From the NCBI GenBank assembly GCA_023133185.1, contig JAGLWX010000217.1:1-15747 (forward strand): a stretch of DNA of 15,747 nucleotides, given 5' to 3'. Each line of letters opens with the position of its first letter. Within the stretch, counting starts at the first letter, position 1. This document shows positions 1-8,020 of the stretch, piece after piece. The notes below the pieces were generated by a model. The model worked only from the letters and a program-made list of their open reading frames with translations, did not search any database and was not told the origin of the DNA. The stretch comes from Fidelibacterota bacterium (lineage in GTDB: Bacteria > Fidelibacterota > UBA2242). Made by a program: the position numbers and the translations under genes.

Positions 1-104
1 CAAAGTGTCTGGTTTGAGAGAAAACAGGGGCGATAAACATTGAGAAAGGAGGTGGAAGGACATATTTTGCAAAGGGTTAACAAACAAATAAAAAAGGAGA
101 TCGT

Positions 105-3100
105 ATGAAAAACCGAATGTTATTTTTATGCATAGCAATATTTTTACTTGCGTTTAGTGTCAATTCATTCGCATGGTCTGCAATGAAAGACAGTATTGTG
201 ATTAGTGAGCTCACCTGGAATTCATATTCAAGTGATAATGAATGGGCTGAACTCTATAATGCGTCAAGGAATCCAGTTGATTTGACCGGTTGGTTAATAA
301 TCGATGCAGGTGAAATTTCAAAAGCAATCAGTATTCCCGATACTTGTGCAAATGTGGTGTTGAATCCCGGTGAATATTTTACGATATTTATTTATGCCGA
401 TGGTATCGTGGCTAAGGATAGACCATTAAGATTCAAACCGGATTTAAATACGGTTTATGATCCTGTGACAAATACTAAGACCAGCAATTGGAATCTTGCA
501 AATGGCGCTGGTGATTTATTAAGATTATTTGATTCCGATACTGTGTTGGTAGATTCAGTAAACTTTTATGGGGATAACAGAAATTTATTTCCCATTGGTA
601 CTGTGCTTGGTATTGGTTTAACAACTGAATTAATCAGTCCGGAACTGGATCGATTGGATCCGACGAGCTGGCAACATTCCATGATTTATTTCGGTACGCC
701 CGGTTATGGACCTGTTGACGTTGAGGTGTTGCCCAATATTATTATCAGCGAAATTATGTATAATGACAGCATTGCTGACTACAGCTATGAATTCGTAGAA
801 TTATTTAATGCTGGCGATGTAGATGTAAATATCGCTGATTGGTGGATGTGTGATTACAGCATTACGGTTGATACAGTTCGTCTTCCGGACGTTACTTTGA
901 AACCTGGTGATTTCTATACAATATTGACGCGTTGTGACACAACAACTGCCACATTAGGATTTACACCAGATTTGGATCTTTCAGATTCAACCAATTTTAT
1001 GGATTTGAAAGACAGCGGTGATAATATCTTATTATTCAATGCCGGGGACACGATCGTAACTTTTGTCAAATATGATGACGATGCTGTTTTCTTTCCGCAC
1101 GCTCTAAATGCCGATGGTAAAGGGTCGTCGCTTGAAATAGTTGATGTTAACGGTGTTAACTGGGATCCGTTAAACTGGCAGGCCAGTCTGTATGGCGGTG
1201 GATCACCAGGCGCATTAAATGCGACGCCTCCTGCATTAGTTGCAGCAGAAGTTATTGCTGAAAATAAAGTCACTATTGAATACTCCGAAGCAGTTGACTC
1301 AACGAAAGCTGTTGCTAAAACCAACTATAAAGTTGATCACGGTGTTGGAAATCCGGATACAGTTGTTTGGGTAAGTAGTGCTGTTGTCGAGCTGACATTG
1401 TCGGAAATCAAATGGGATACGGTTTATACTCTTGCTGTCTGGAATGTTTCTGATGTCGAAAGCGGTACGGCAATTATTGATAGCAGCACAATTACCTTTG
1501 GTCGTTTTAAACCTGATGCAGTACCACCGGTTGTTTTAGCGGTTCGGGCAATAACGGATTCAACGGTATTTGTCGACTTTGATGAAGAGGTTGATTCCAC
1601 TACAGCTGTAACGCTTACCAACTACACAATCGATAACTCCATTGGTAATCCGGTTGCTGTAAATTGGTTGGGCGCTCAGGTGGAGTTAGCTTTGGGTACC
1701 AAGCTGTCCCTTGATGCGACATATAATTTGACTGTAAGCGGTATCATGGATTTATATGAAAATACCATGACCGAAGCCGTTGTCGAGTTCATGCTTAAAG
1801 ATTATCGTGGCAAGATAGTTATTTCTGAGTTCACCTGGAATTCTCATTTCTATGATAACGAATTTATGGAACTCTATAATGCCTCGGACGAAACCATCGA
1901 TATCGCTGGTTGGTCACTGCGTGATGAACCCGAATCCCATAAATTGCTCTATATTCCTGATACTTGTGATACTGAAATGGCACCTGGTGACTTTTTTACT
2001 ATCTGGATTTTCGCTGACGGATTAGCGGCTGGAAGGACCATGGATTTGCATTTTAAACCGGATTTTAATGCCGCTTGGAGTTATACAAACTCTGTTAAAA
2101 TTAGTTTATGGAACTGGAATAATTCAGGTGATATTATCTTCATGTGGGATGAAGCAGGAAGATTAGTGGAGAAAATTGATTTTCTTGAAGAAGAGAAATT
2201 CACGTTACAATGTAAATGGGGAGCCGGACCAACATGCGAGCGGATTGATCCTCATGCAGATGGCAATGATCCTGCAAACTGGCAGGCCAGTTGGTATTAC
2301 GGTGGTTCTCCCGGTGTCGCCAATCGTCTGGAAAGACCGGTATATCCAAAGATTGTGATCAACGAGGTTATGTATAATGCAGCCGATGGATCAGAATGGA
2401 TTGAACTGAAAAACCTGGATGAAGTTGCGGTAGATATTACGGGTTGGTATATGAATCGTGACAATCCAACTTTACCAAAAGTTCCTTTTAAGGATGGCTC
2501 TGTGTTACAACCGGGTGAGTTATACACAATCAGAATATCTGGTGATTCAACGTTTCAATTTGATATGGATTATTCTCTCGAATCGAACATGTATTGTTCG
2601 GACGGAAAAGACAATATGATCCTGTTTAATGATGACGATTTAATGACTACCTACATGCACTACGATGATAATGCCCGTAATTATTATGAATTTGCCCATT
2701 GCGAAGGAGTCGATGGTGACGGGAAGTCGCTGGAATACTGGAACTGGGATTTGGAGAACTGGGATCCGCAAGCCTGGGCTGCCAGTAAGGATTCTGCCGG
2801 TACTCCCGGCGCCGAGAACTATATCTATGATATTGTTCCACCAGTAGTCGATTCGGCATTGGCACTCAGCGATACAACAGTAGCTGTCTGGTTTAATGAA
2901 GATGTGAATTACACTACTGCAACCAATAAGAACAACTACTCAATTGATAACGGTATTGGTAATCCGCTTTATATCCTCCAAGAAGAGAACGATAAAGTTA
3001 TTCTTTTCCTGAATCCTGTTGTTCCATTAGTCGAAGGAACGACTTATGTTGTAACCGTAACCGGTGTCAGGGACATTGAAGGCAATGAAATTGCTGATAA

Positions 3101-3440
3101 CAACACAGCATCCTTTGTTGGGATTGTCGTTGTCGGAATTGATATGGCCGATGCAATTCCCAAGGTATTTGCATTGCACAATAATTTCCCGAATCCGTTT
3201 AACCCGATCACAACGATCAATTACGATCTTCCTAAAGACGCGAAAGTTCGCATTGTGATTTACGATTTGATGGGTAGAGAAATTCATACACTGGTAAATA
3301 CACATCAGAAAGCCGGCTATCAGACGATCCATTGGAATGCGTTAGATAATTCAGGACGTCATGTAAGTTCTGGTTTCTATTTTTATGTAATGGATTCTGA
3401 TAATTTCCACAAGACACAGAAAATGCTGTTACTGAAATAG
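105..3440 (+). CDS. Secreted lamin-tail-domain / Ig-like repeat protein with T9SS sorting domain
   Basis: This is a large (1111 aa) predicted exported protein. Residues 1-23 form a signal peptide with a basic start and a hydrophobic core ending near SFAW. Recognisable domains in order are lamin-tail domains (LTD) starting near residues 30 and 210, with the typical I(V)ISEx..(Y)N ... EW(V)ELYN ... DLTGW pattern. Two Ig-like/SbsA-type domains follow near 374 and 469, each with PPVV...F.E.VDSTTA..TNY and an IGNP turn. Two more LTDs begin near 568 and 747, with another Ig-like domain near 909. From about 1017 there is a T9SS type A C-terminal domain (NNFPNPFNP, VIYDLMGREI, SSGFYFYVMDS, KMLLLK). 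An AAGGAG ribosome site lies just upstream of the ATG. LTDs are often adhesive or found beside extracellular hydrolases; no catalytic motif is visible here. A surface structural or binding role is inferred. The ORF and domain calls are firm; the precise function is unknown. Confidence 0.9.
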   Translation: MKNRMLFLCIAIFLLAFSVNSFAWSAMKDSIVISELTWNSYSSDNEWAELYNASRNPVDLTGWLIIDAGEISKAISIPDTCANVVLNPGEYFTIFIYADGIVAKDRPLRFKPDLNTVYDPVTNTKTSNWNLANGAGDLLRLFDSDTVLVDSVNFYGDNRNLFPIGTVLGIGLTTELISPELDRLDPTSWQHSMIYFGTPGYGPVDVEVLPNIIISEIMYNDSIADYSYEFVELFNAGDVDVNIADWWMCDYSITVDTVRLPDVTLKPGDFYTILTRCDTTTATLGFTPDLDLSDSTNFMDLKDSGDNILLFNAGDTIVTFVKYDDDAVFFPHALNADGKGSSLEIVDVNGVNWDPLNWQASLYGGGSPGALNATPPALVAAEVIAENKVTIEYSEAVDSTKAVAKTNYKVDHGVGNPDTVVWVSSAVVELTLSEIKWDTVYTLAVWNVSDVESGTAIIDSSTITFGRFKPDAVPPVVLAVRAITDSTVFVDFDEEVDSTTAVTLTNYTIDNSIGNPVAVNWLGAQVELALGTKLSLDATYNLTVSGIMDLYENTMTEAVVEFMLKDYRGKIVISEFTWNSHFYDNEFMELYNASDETIDIAGWSLRDEPESHKLLYIPDTCDTEMAPGDFFTIWIFADGLAAGRTMDLHFKPDFNAAWSYTNSVKISLWNWNNSGDIIFMWDEAGRLVEKIDFLEEEKFTLQCKWGAGPTCERIDPHADGNDPANWQASWYYGGSPGVANRLERPVYPKIVINEVMYNAADGSEWIELKNLDEVAVDITGWYMNRDNPTLPKVPFKDGSVLQPGELYTIRISGDSTFQFDMDYSLESNMYCSDGKDNMILFNDDDLMTTYMHYDDNARNYYEFAHCEGVDGDGKSLEYWNWDLENWDPQAWAASKDSAGTPGAENYIYDIVPPVVDSALALSDTTVAVWFNEDVNYTTATNKNNYSIDNGIGNPLYILQEENDKVILFLNPVVPLVEGTTYVVTVTGVRDIEGNEIADNNTASFVGIVVVGIDMADAIPKVFALHNNFPNPFNPITTINYDLPKDAKVRIVIYDLMGREIHTLVNTHQKAGYQTIHWNALDNSGRHVSSGFYFYVMDSDNFHKTQKMLLLK

Positions 3441-3452
3441 CAAGATGATACG

Positions 3453-3484
3453 GATAAAAGGCTGTCTCTGGGCAGCCTTTTATC
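3453..3484 (+). terminator. Hairpin terminator after the lamin-tail gene
   Basis: A perfect 12-bp inverted repeat (GATAAAAGGCTG / CAGCCTTTTATC) with an 8-nt loop starts 13 bases after the stop codon. The T-rich part lies within the right arm, and a short caagat/atcttg pair extends the outer stem. It most likely ends transcription of the upstream gene and isolates it from the operon at 3800. Confidence 0.8.
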
Positions 3485-3799
3485 TTGTACAGATGAATTA
3501 ATTAATGATGCCGGCATAAACAGTACTGAAATAATTTGCAATTGAGCAAAAACAATTAATTGCTACCATTAATTCATTAAATTCAACGTGTATTTTCATT
3601 GACTTTGTAGGGTGTTTTTTGGAAACTTAACAAGAATTAATATTTGTGAAAATATATTCTGTTCTTTTTAATGCCGGGTTTTTCTTGTCAATATTCTTGA
3701 ATTACCCAATACAATAAAATAACTGTTGCATAATAATTACTTGAACAGATTACAGAATCAGGAATAGTGACATATCGAATATCAGGAGTATAGAAATAT
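3485..3799 (+). other. Intergenic region and leader of the glycerol-phosphate operon
   Basis: This is AT-rich DNA with no convincing ORF on either strand. It holds the promoter-like module at 3599-3645, which recurs at 10195-10241, followed by a leader of about 165 nt before the ATG at 3800. The motif aatattcttgaat at 3690-3702 resembles aatattcctttgaat in the sorC control region (from 10092), so a shared operator is possible but weak. An AGGAG ribosome site lies at 3784-3788. Confidence 0.5.
3599..3645 (+). promoter_or_regulatory. Putative promoter module of the glycerol-phosphate operon
   Basis: TTGACT (3599-3604) and GAAACT (3622-3627) are separated by 17 bp, and GAATTAATATTT follows at 3634-3645. 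The same three blocks, with exactly the same spacing, occur at 10195-10241 upstream of the decayed receptor gene. The -35-like box is good (5 of 6 to TTGACA). The -10-like box is poor, but similar in both copies (xAAACT). Calling it a promoter is inference from this conservation. Confidence 0.5.
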
Positions 3800-5197
3800 A
3801 TGAAATCCTTCGAAAAGGAGACTGCCCGGCGCATTCAGGGGGCACTGAAAACAGCAGCCACAACCAAAATTATTGAAATCGGTTTGGGTGCGATTCAAAA
3901 GACAGCCCGAGTGTTTAGAGAGTGCTTTGATGATGCATCTGCAATAATTATTGCAGATGTGAATACATATTCAGCAGCAGGTAGGCAAGTGGAAGAAATC
4001 CTAAAAACTGACGGAATTCATATGGAACATCCTTTTGTCTTCAGTGATCCGAATTTATATGCAGAAATGAAATATGTTGATCAGCTGGTTGATGTTTTAT
4101 CATCGAGCCAAGCGATTGCTATTGCAGTTGGTTCCGGAACTATCAATGATCTGACTAAACTGGCCTCATATCGTTGCAGCCATCAATATATGTCTATTAC
4201 TACAGCGGGATCGGTAGATGGTTATACCGCGTTTGGTGCTTCGATTACAGAAAAAAGTTTTAAACAGACGTTTTATAGTCCGGCTCCTATGGCAGCGATC
4301 GCCGATCTGGATGTGATCGCTGATGCACCTTTAGAAATGAATGCCTGGGGTTATGCTGATTTAATGGCTAAAATTCCTGCCGGTGCGGATTGGATTATTG
4401 CCGATGCATTAGGTGTAGAACCGATTAATCCGACATCCTGGGGTCTGGTACAAAATCCCCTTAGAAAATTAATCTCCAATCCTTCTGGAGTTAAACATAG
4501 AGACTATCAAGCGCTGTGCTTTTTATTGGAAGGATTAATCATGAGTGGCTTGGCGATGCAACAAGCCCAGTCATCCCGGCCAGCCTCTGGAGCGGAGCAT
4601 CAGTTCAGCCATCTTTGGGATAATCAGCATCATAAGCACAACGGCAAGACGCCTTCACATGGTTTTAAGGTGGCTGTTGGGTCACTGGCTTCTCTGGCAT
4701 TGTATGAAGCTCTGTTTGATCTTTGGGATAATTCCATGGATAAAATAAAAATAGGAAAACATTCTTACTGGAAAGGTTTTTCTGAAATTGAAAAGGAAAT
4801 CAAAAACACGTTTTCCAATCCCGTTGAAGCTGCTCAGGTTATTGAGCAAAGCAGACAGAAATATATTGATTTTACCGACTTGGAAAAGCGTTTGAATCGG
4901 GTAGTCGAAATATGGCCGGAATTATCCCGGAATCTTCAACGCCAGTTAATGGGATTTTCGGAATTTAAGGCAATGCTGCAACAGGTTGATGCTCCCATTG
5001 CACCGATGGATATTGGGATAGAGCTGAACCGTCTGAAAAAGAGTTATGGGCTTGCCCAGCTGATCCGGAAACGCTATACAATTCTGGATTTTACGAAGGA
5101 ACTCGGGGTATTTGAGACTTGTGTAAATAGTATATTTATTTCCGGTAAGTATTGGGAAAAACAGTATAACACATTAACTGATAACAGATATGAGTAA
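3800..5197 (+). CDS. araM: sn-glycerol-1-phosphate dehydrogenase (AraM/EgsA family)
   Basis: This is predicted to catalyse the NAD(P)-linked interconversion of sn-glycerol-1-phosphate and dihydroxyacetone phosphate in the cytoplasm. The sequence shows the iron-alcohol-dehydrogenase-like fold of the family. It has a dinucleotide-binding segment VGSGTINDLTK (G111-D117), then TTAGSVDGYTAFG around residues 135-147. The likely metal ligands are D187 (YADLMAK), H267 (GAEHQF) and H287 (SHGFKV). At 465 aa it is longer than the Bacillus AraM type (roughly 390-400 aa), the surplus lying mainly in the C-terminal part. An AGGAG lies 11 nt before the ATG. Its stop overlaps the next start by 8 nt, which suggests translational coupling. 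In Bacillus subtilis araM also neighbours a HAD phosphatase gene (araL). The role could be catabolic or could supply G1P for G1P-based (archaeal-type) lipids. The neighbouring transporter and phosphatase favour the former, by inference. Confidence 0.88.
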   Translation: MKSFEKETARRIQGALKTAATTKIIEIGLGAIQKTARVFRECFDDASAIIIADVNTYSAAGRQVEEILKTDGIHMEHPFVFSDPNLYAEMKYVDQLVDVLSSSQAIAIAVGSGTINDLTKLASYRCSHQYMSITTAGSVDGYTAFGASITEKSFKQTFYSPAPMAAIADLDVIADAPLEMNAWGYADLMAKIPAGADWIIADALGVEPINPTSWGLVQNPLRKLISNPSGVKHRDYQALCFLLEGLIMSGLAMQQAQSSRPASGAEHQFSHLWDNQHHKHNGKTPSHGFKVAVGSLASLALYEALFDLWDNSMDKIKIGKHSYWKGFSEIEKEIKNTFSNPVEAAQVIEQSRQKYIDFTDLEKRLNRVVEIWPELSRNLQRQLMGFSEFKAMLQQVDAPIAPMDIGIELNRLKKSYGLAQLIRKRYTILDFTKELGVFETCVNSIFISGKYWEKQYNTLTDNRYE

Positions 5198-6032
5198 GCA
5201 GGTGATTGATTTAGATCGACTTTCAAACATTCGTCATATAGTCCTTGATATGGATGGGACCATCTATAACGGGAGTAAGTTGTTTTACTTTACGTCGGAT
5301 TTTTTTAAAACATTGAAAGAGTTGGATATTCATTACACATATCTGACTAATAATTCTTCCAGAAAAGTTACCCAATACCTCAAAATATTACACAGTATGG
5401 GACTTGAAGGTACAAAGGAAGATATTTATACATCTACCTTGGCTACGATAGACTATTTGGTATCTCAGCGGAAGGATATCACCAAACTGTATGTGTTGGG
5501 AACAGAGGGTTTGAGGTCCGAGTTTCGTGAGTCTGGTTTTCTGGTAGTAGGCGAAGAAGATGGTAAAGAACCGGATGCGGTAATTGTCGGCTTTGATACA
5601 TCTCTGGTCTATGAGCATCTGTGTAAGGCGGGATATTGGATCAAGTTAGGTAAACCTTTTATTGCTACACATCCGGATCGCATCTGCCCGACGGACCAGC
5701 CAACTTTGCTTGTTGATTGTGGTGCTATTTGTGCTTCACTGGAGTCTGCTACCGGCCGTGCACCGGATGTTGTATTGGGTAAACCGGATCCGGGTATGAT
5801 TTGGGGAATACTGGAGCATAACCATTTAAAAAAAGACGAAGTTGCTATGGTTGGTGACCGCCTGTACACGGATATTGAGATGGCTCACCGTGCAGGAGTT
5901 ATGGGTATATTAGTTTTATCAGGCGAAGCAACGAAAGATGATGTAGTAGGCAGCTTCAGTCAACCGGATCTTGTAGTCGAGAATATTCGGGAACTGGGAG
6001 ATTTATTAGTGGAAAGTCGTAGTCAGCGATAA
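5190..6032 (+). CDS. HAD-IIA family phosphatase (NagD/AraL-like)
   Basis: This is a 280-aa haloacid-dehalogenase hydrolase predicted to remove phosphate from a small phosphorylated metabolite in the cytoplasm. All four HAD motifs are visible. Motif I is DMDGTIY, with nucleophile D20 and acid/base D22. Motif II is the threonine in YLTNNSSR (T53). The motif III lysine is K198 in LGKPDPGMI. Motif IV is MVGDRLYTDIEMA (D223, D228). The length, the TNNSSR signature and a large C2-type cap between motifs II and III place it in subclass IIA with NagD, AraL and eukaryotic phosphoglycolate/glycerol-3-phosphate phosphatase. Its start lies inside the dehydrogenase gene (8-nt overlap, ATG at 5190), so the two are probably made together. 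Glycerol phosphate is a reasonable substrate from context, but HAD-IIA enzymes are promiscuous and substrate cannot be read from sequence. Confidence 0.88.
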   Translation: MSKQVIDLDRLSNIRHIVLDMDGTIYNGSKLFYFTSDFFKTLKELDIHYTYLTNNSSRKVTQYLKILHSMGLEGTKEDIYTSTLATIDYLVSQRKDITKLYVLGTEGLRSEFRESGFLVVGEEDGKEPDAVIVGFDTSLVYEHLCKAGYWIKLGKPFIATHPDRICPTDQPTLLVDCGAICASLESATGRAPDVVLGKPDPGMIWGILEHNHLKKDEVAMVGDRLYTDIEMAHRAGVMGILVLSGEATKDDVVGSFSQPDLVVENIRELGDLLVESRSQR

Positions 6033-6074
6033 AATTCTGTAACTCTTTCCGAGGGAAAAAATAGGAGTAAGTAG

Positions 6075-6443
6075 ATGCCAAATGGTATATTCAGTTTTCT
6101 AAAGATTGCACCAGATGCTCAACGTATCACTGATCAAAAAGAAATGCGGAAGAGTTATCGTTATTGGCGTTTACGGGTTATGTATGCAATGATTTTTGGC
6201 TATGCGGGATTTTATTTTGTCAGGAAAAGTCTTGCCGTAGCAATGCCAGTAATTGAGCAGGAATTTAATATCCCCAAGGCACATCTGGGACTAATCCTTA
6301 CAGCATTCGGAGTTACCTATGGTATTTCTAAATTTATAAACGGCTTTGCGGGAGATAGAACAAATCCACGCTATTTTATGGCATTAGGTCTGATCTATTC
6401 ACCAATAACAAATAGTCTTTTTAATTCATGGAGATTGTTTTGA
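6075..6443 (+). pseudogene. N-terminal fragment of a GlpT-type organophosphate transporter
   Basis: This is the front of a major-facilitator protein of the organophosphate:phosphate antiporter (GlpT/UhpT) family. The first transmembrane segment contains FYFVRKSLAVAMP with the substrate-phosphate arginine at R50. Helix 2-3 motifs such as YGISKFINGFAGDRTN follow. Homology ends at about residue 117 (NSLFN, nt 6425). A few unrelated residues lead to a stop at 6443, so only about a quarter of the usual ~450 residues is encoded. It sits 42 bp after the phosphatase gene behind a good AGGAG, as an operon member would. The missing back part is found at about 8021-8931. The fragment could be translated but cannot be a working carrier. 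Confidence 0.85.
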
Positions 6444-8020
6444 GGGAACGGAGAGTTTTTATCAGCAGTTTTTTACTTTTAGCCTTTCTATTCACATCTT
6501 ATTTGTTTTGCTCGGAAAGACGCGAATTCCCGGCAGTATGTAGGCTGGCAGCATTTTTTCTTTGATTTTGGTGATGTTGTTTGTAATAATCTGAGTTTGT
6601 TTTTTTTAAATATGGATATATTGATTTAAAGGAATTGCCATGGGTTTTTCATCAATTCGTAAATTCTTTGCACCGGCTCCTCACATTCCCCGTCTGCCGG
6701 AAGGTGAGGTAAAAAGACGTTATCCTAAATTCCGCTGGAGCATACTTGAGTCGACATTCCTCGGCTATGGCATGTTTTATCTGGTCAGGAACAATATATC
6801 TGTCGTTTCCAAAGAAATGGGCCAGTCATTGGGTTATACATATGCCATGATTGGGCAGATCATGGCTATAACGGCAATATGTTACGGCGTAGGTAAATTC
6901 CTTATGGGTTCTGTCTCTGACAGAAGCAATGTAAGAAGGTTTATGCCGTTTGGTTTACTTATGACCGCGGGTTTGAACCTTCTGTTCGGCGCTACAAGCA
7001 CATACGGCATTCATTTGGGTTTATGGGCGTTGAACGGTTTTGTTCAGGGAATGGGCTGGGGCCCCTGCGGCAGGTCGATGGGTCATTGGTTCAGCGTTCG
7101 CGAGCGAGGCACGGTATTCAGCATATGGAACACTTCGCACAATGTAGGCGGAGGCATTGCGGGTATTCTTGCAGCCAGGGCTGCTGCGGCATGGGGCTGG
7201 CAGAATGCTTTTTATGTCCCGGCGGTTGTAGCTATTGTTGGCGCGATTTACTTATTCTGGCGGTTAAGGGACACGCCTCAGTCTGTCGGCCTGCCGTCAA
7301 TTGAAGAGTACAAGGATGATTTTACCGAGGATGAGAGGATACACGGCACACATGAAAAAGAGCTGAGTACAAGAGAGCTTTTTATTGATCATGTACTTGC
7401 GAACAAATATATCTGGCTTTTGGCGATAGCCAATTTTTTTGCGTATATTGTGCGTTACAGTATGTGGGACTGGGGCCCGTTGTATCTGCGTGAGATAAAA
7501 GGCGCCTCTTTGGAAGGTGGCGGAATTGCCATAATGGCGCTCAATTTTGGCGGTATACCGTCGACTATTCTTTTGGGCTGGCTGTCGGATAAAATTGGCG
7601 GAAGGCGCGGTATGGTTGCGGTAATCTGTCTTGTTCCGATAGCATTTGCTTTTATTGGAATAATCTTAAATCCGCCGGGTCGTCTTTGGCTTGATATGCT
7701 GATGCTAATGACGATAGGCTTTTTAATTTATCCTGTGATAAATCTTATAACGATAATAGCATTGGATGTTACGAGCAAAAAAGCTATTGGCACAGCAGCC
7801 GGTTTTATTGGTTTATTCGGTTATATAGCCAAGTCGGTTGAGGCGAAGGGTTTCGGCTGGATGGTCGATTATTTTACTGAACTTTACGGTAAACAGACCG
7901 CCTGGAACATAATTTTATGGACGGTTGTCGGCTGTGTCGGGCTGGCGGTTATTTTTATGGGCTTTACATGGAGGTTAAAGCCCAAAGCATAGAAATTGTA
8001 CATGGCAGACAGAAGTAGTT
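6426..8020. other. Inserted segment carrying a second glpT-like gene inside the resident glpT
   Basis: The boundaries are inferred from where similarity of the flanking fragments to the GlpT family stops (after residue ~117 equivalent) and resumes (at residue ~151 equivalent). About 100 nt of the resident gene are missing. In their place are about 1.6 kb holding a T-rich ~210-nt leader without an evident gene, the complete transporter 6640-7992, and fewer than 30 nt after its stop. No transposase, terminal inverted repeat or clear target duplication is visible; only a weak catgg.aga microhomology lies near both edges. Recombination or a capture event is inferred. Confidence 0.65.
6640..7992 (+). 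CDS. MFS organophosphate:phosphate antiporter (GlpT/UhpT family)
   Basis: This is a complete 450-aa inner-membrane carrier predicted to exchange an organophosphate such as glycerol phosphate or hexose phosphate for inorganic phosphate. It has the family's length and about twelve hydrophobic segments. The residues matching the E. coli GlpT binding site are present: R50 (FYLVRNN), H167 (WNTSHNVGGG) and R272 (YIVRYSMWDWG). The signatures GKFLMGSVSDRSN and FVQGMGWGPCGRS are also clear. A ribosome site AAGGA lies 6 nt before the ATG. It lies inside a disrupted glpT whose halves flank it and is diverged from that gene, so it is not a simple tandem duplicate. Short identical DNA patches exist, for example 17 bp at 7810-7826 and 8719-8735. 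It is probably the functional transporter of this operon today. The exact substrate is not determinable. Confidence 0.88.
   Translation: MGFSSIRKFFAPAPHIPRLPEGEVKRRYPKFRWSILESTFLGYGMFYLVRNNISVVSKEMGQSLGYTYAMIGQIMAITAICYGVGKFLMGSVSDRSNVRRFMPFGLLMTAGLNLLFGATSTYGIHLGLWALNGFVQGMGWGPCGRSMGHWFSVRERGTVFSIWNTSHNVGGGIAGILAARAAAAWGWQNAFYVPAVVAIVGAIYLFWRLRDTPQSVGLPSIEEYKDDFTEDERIHGTHEKELSTRELFIDHVLANKYIWLLAIANFFAYIVRYSMWDWGPLYLREIKGASLEGGGIAIMALNFGGIPSTILLGWLSDKIGGRRGMVAVICLVPIAFAFIGIILNPPGRLWLDMLMLMTIGFLIYPVINLITIIALDVTSKKAIGTAAGFIGLFGYIAKSVEAKGFGWMVDYFTELYGKQTAWNIILWTVVGCVGLAVIFMGFTWRLKPKA

Noticed and set aside
1..36. Open frame ending QSVWFERKQGR with TAA at 34-36, possibly the tail of an upstream gene.
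   Set aside because: Only 11 codons are visible and the other frames look equally acceptable; nothing identifies a family.
67..108. A 13-codon TTG-started ORF ending in ATGA at the start of the lamin-tail gene, a possible leader peptide.
   Set aside because: Its AGGAGG (47-52) is 14 nt away, too far, and TTG is weak; the main gene has its own good ribosome site.
2176..2865. Several 60-76 codon reading frames on both strands inside the lamin-tail gene.
   Set aside because: They are shadows of a long, well-supported gene with clear domain content; none has a ribosome site or family features.
6444..6639. Possible residual coding sequence or mobile-element scar in the T-rich leader before the inserted transporter gene.
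   Set aside because: A ~30-codon open stretch is hydrophobic by T-richness only; there is no family motif, inverted repeat or duplication at the edges.
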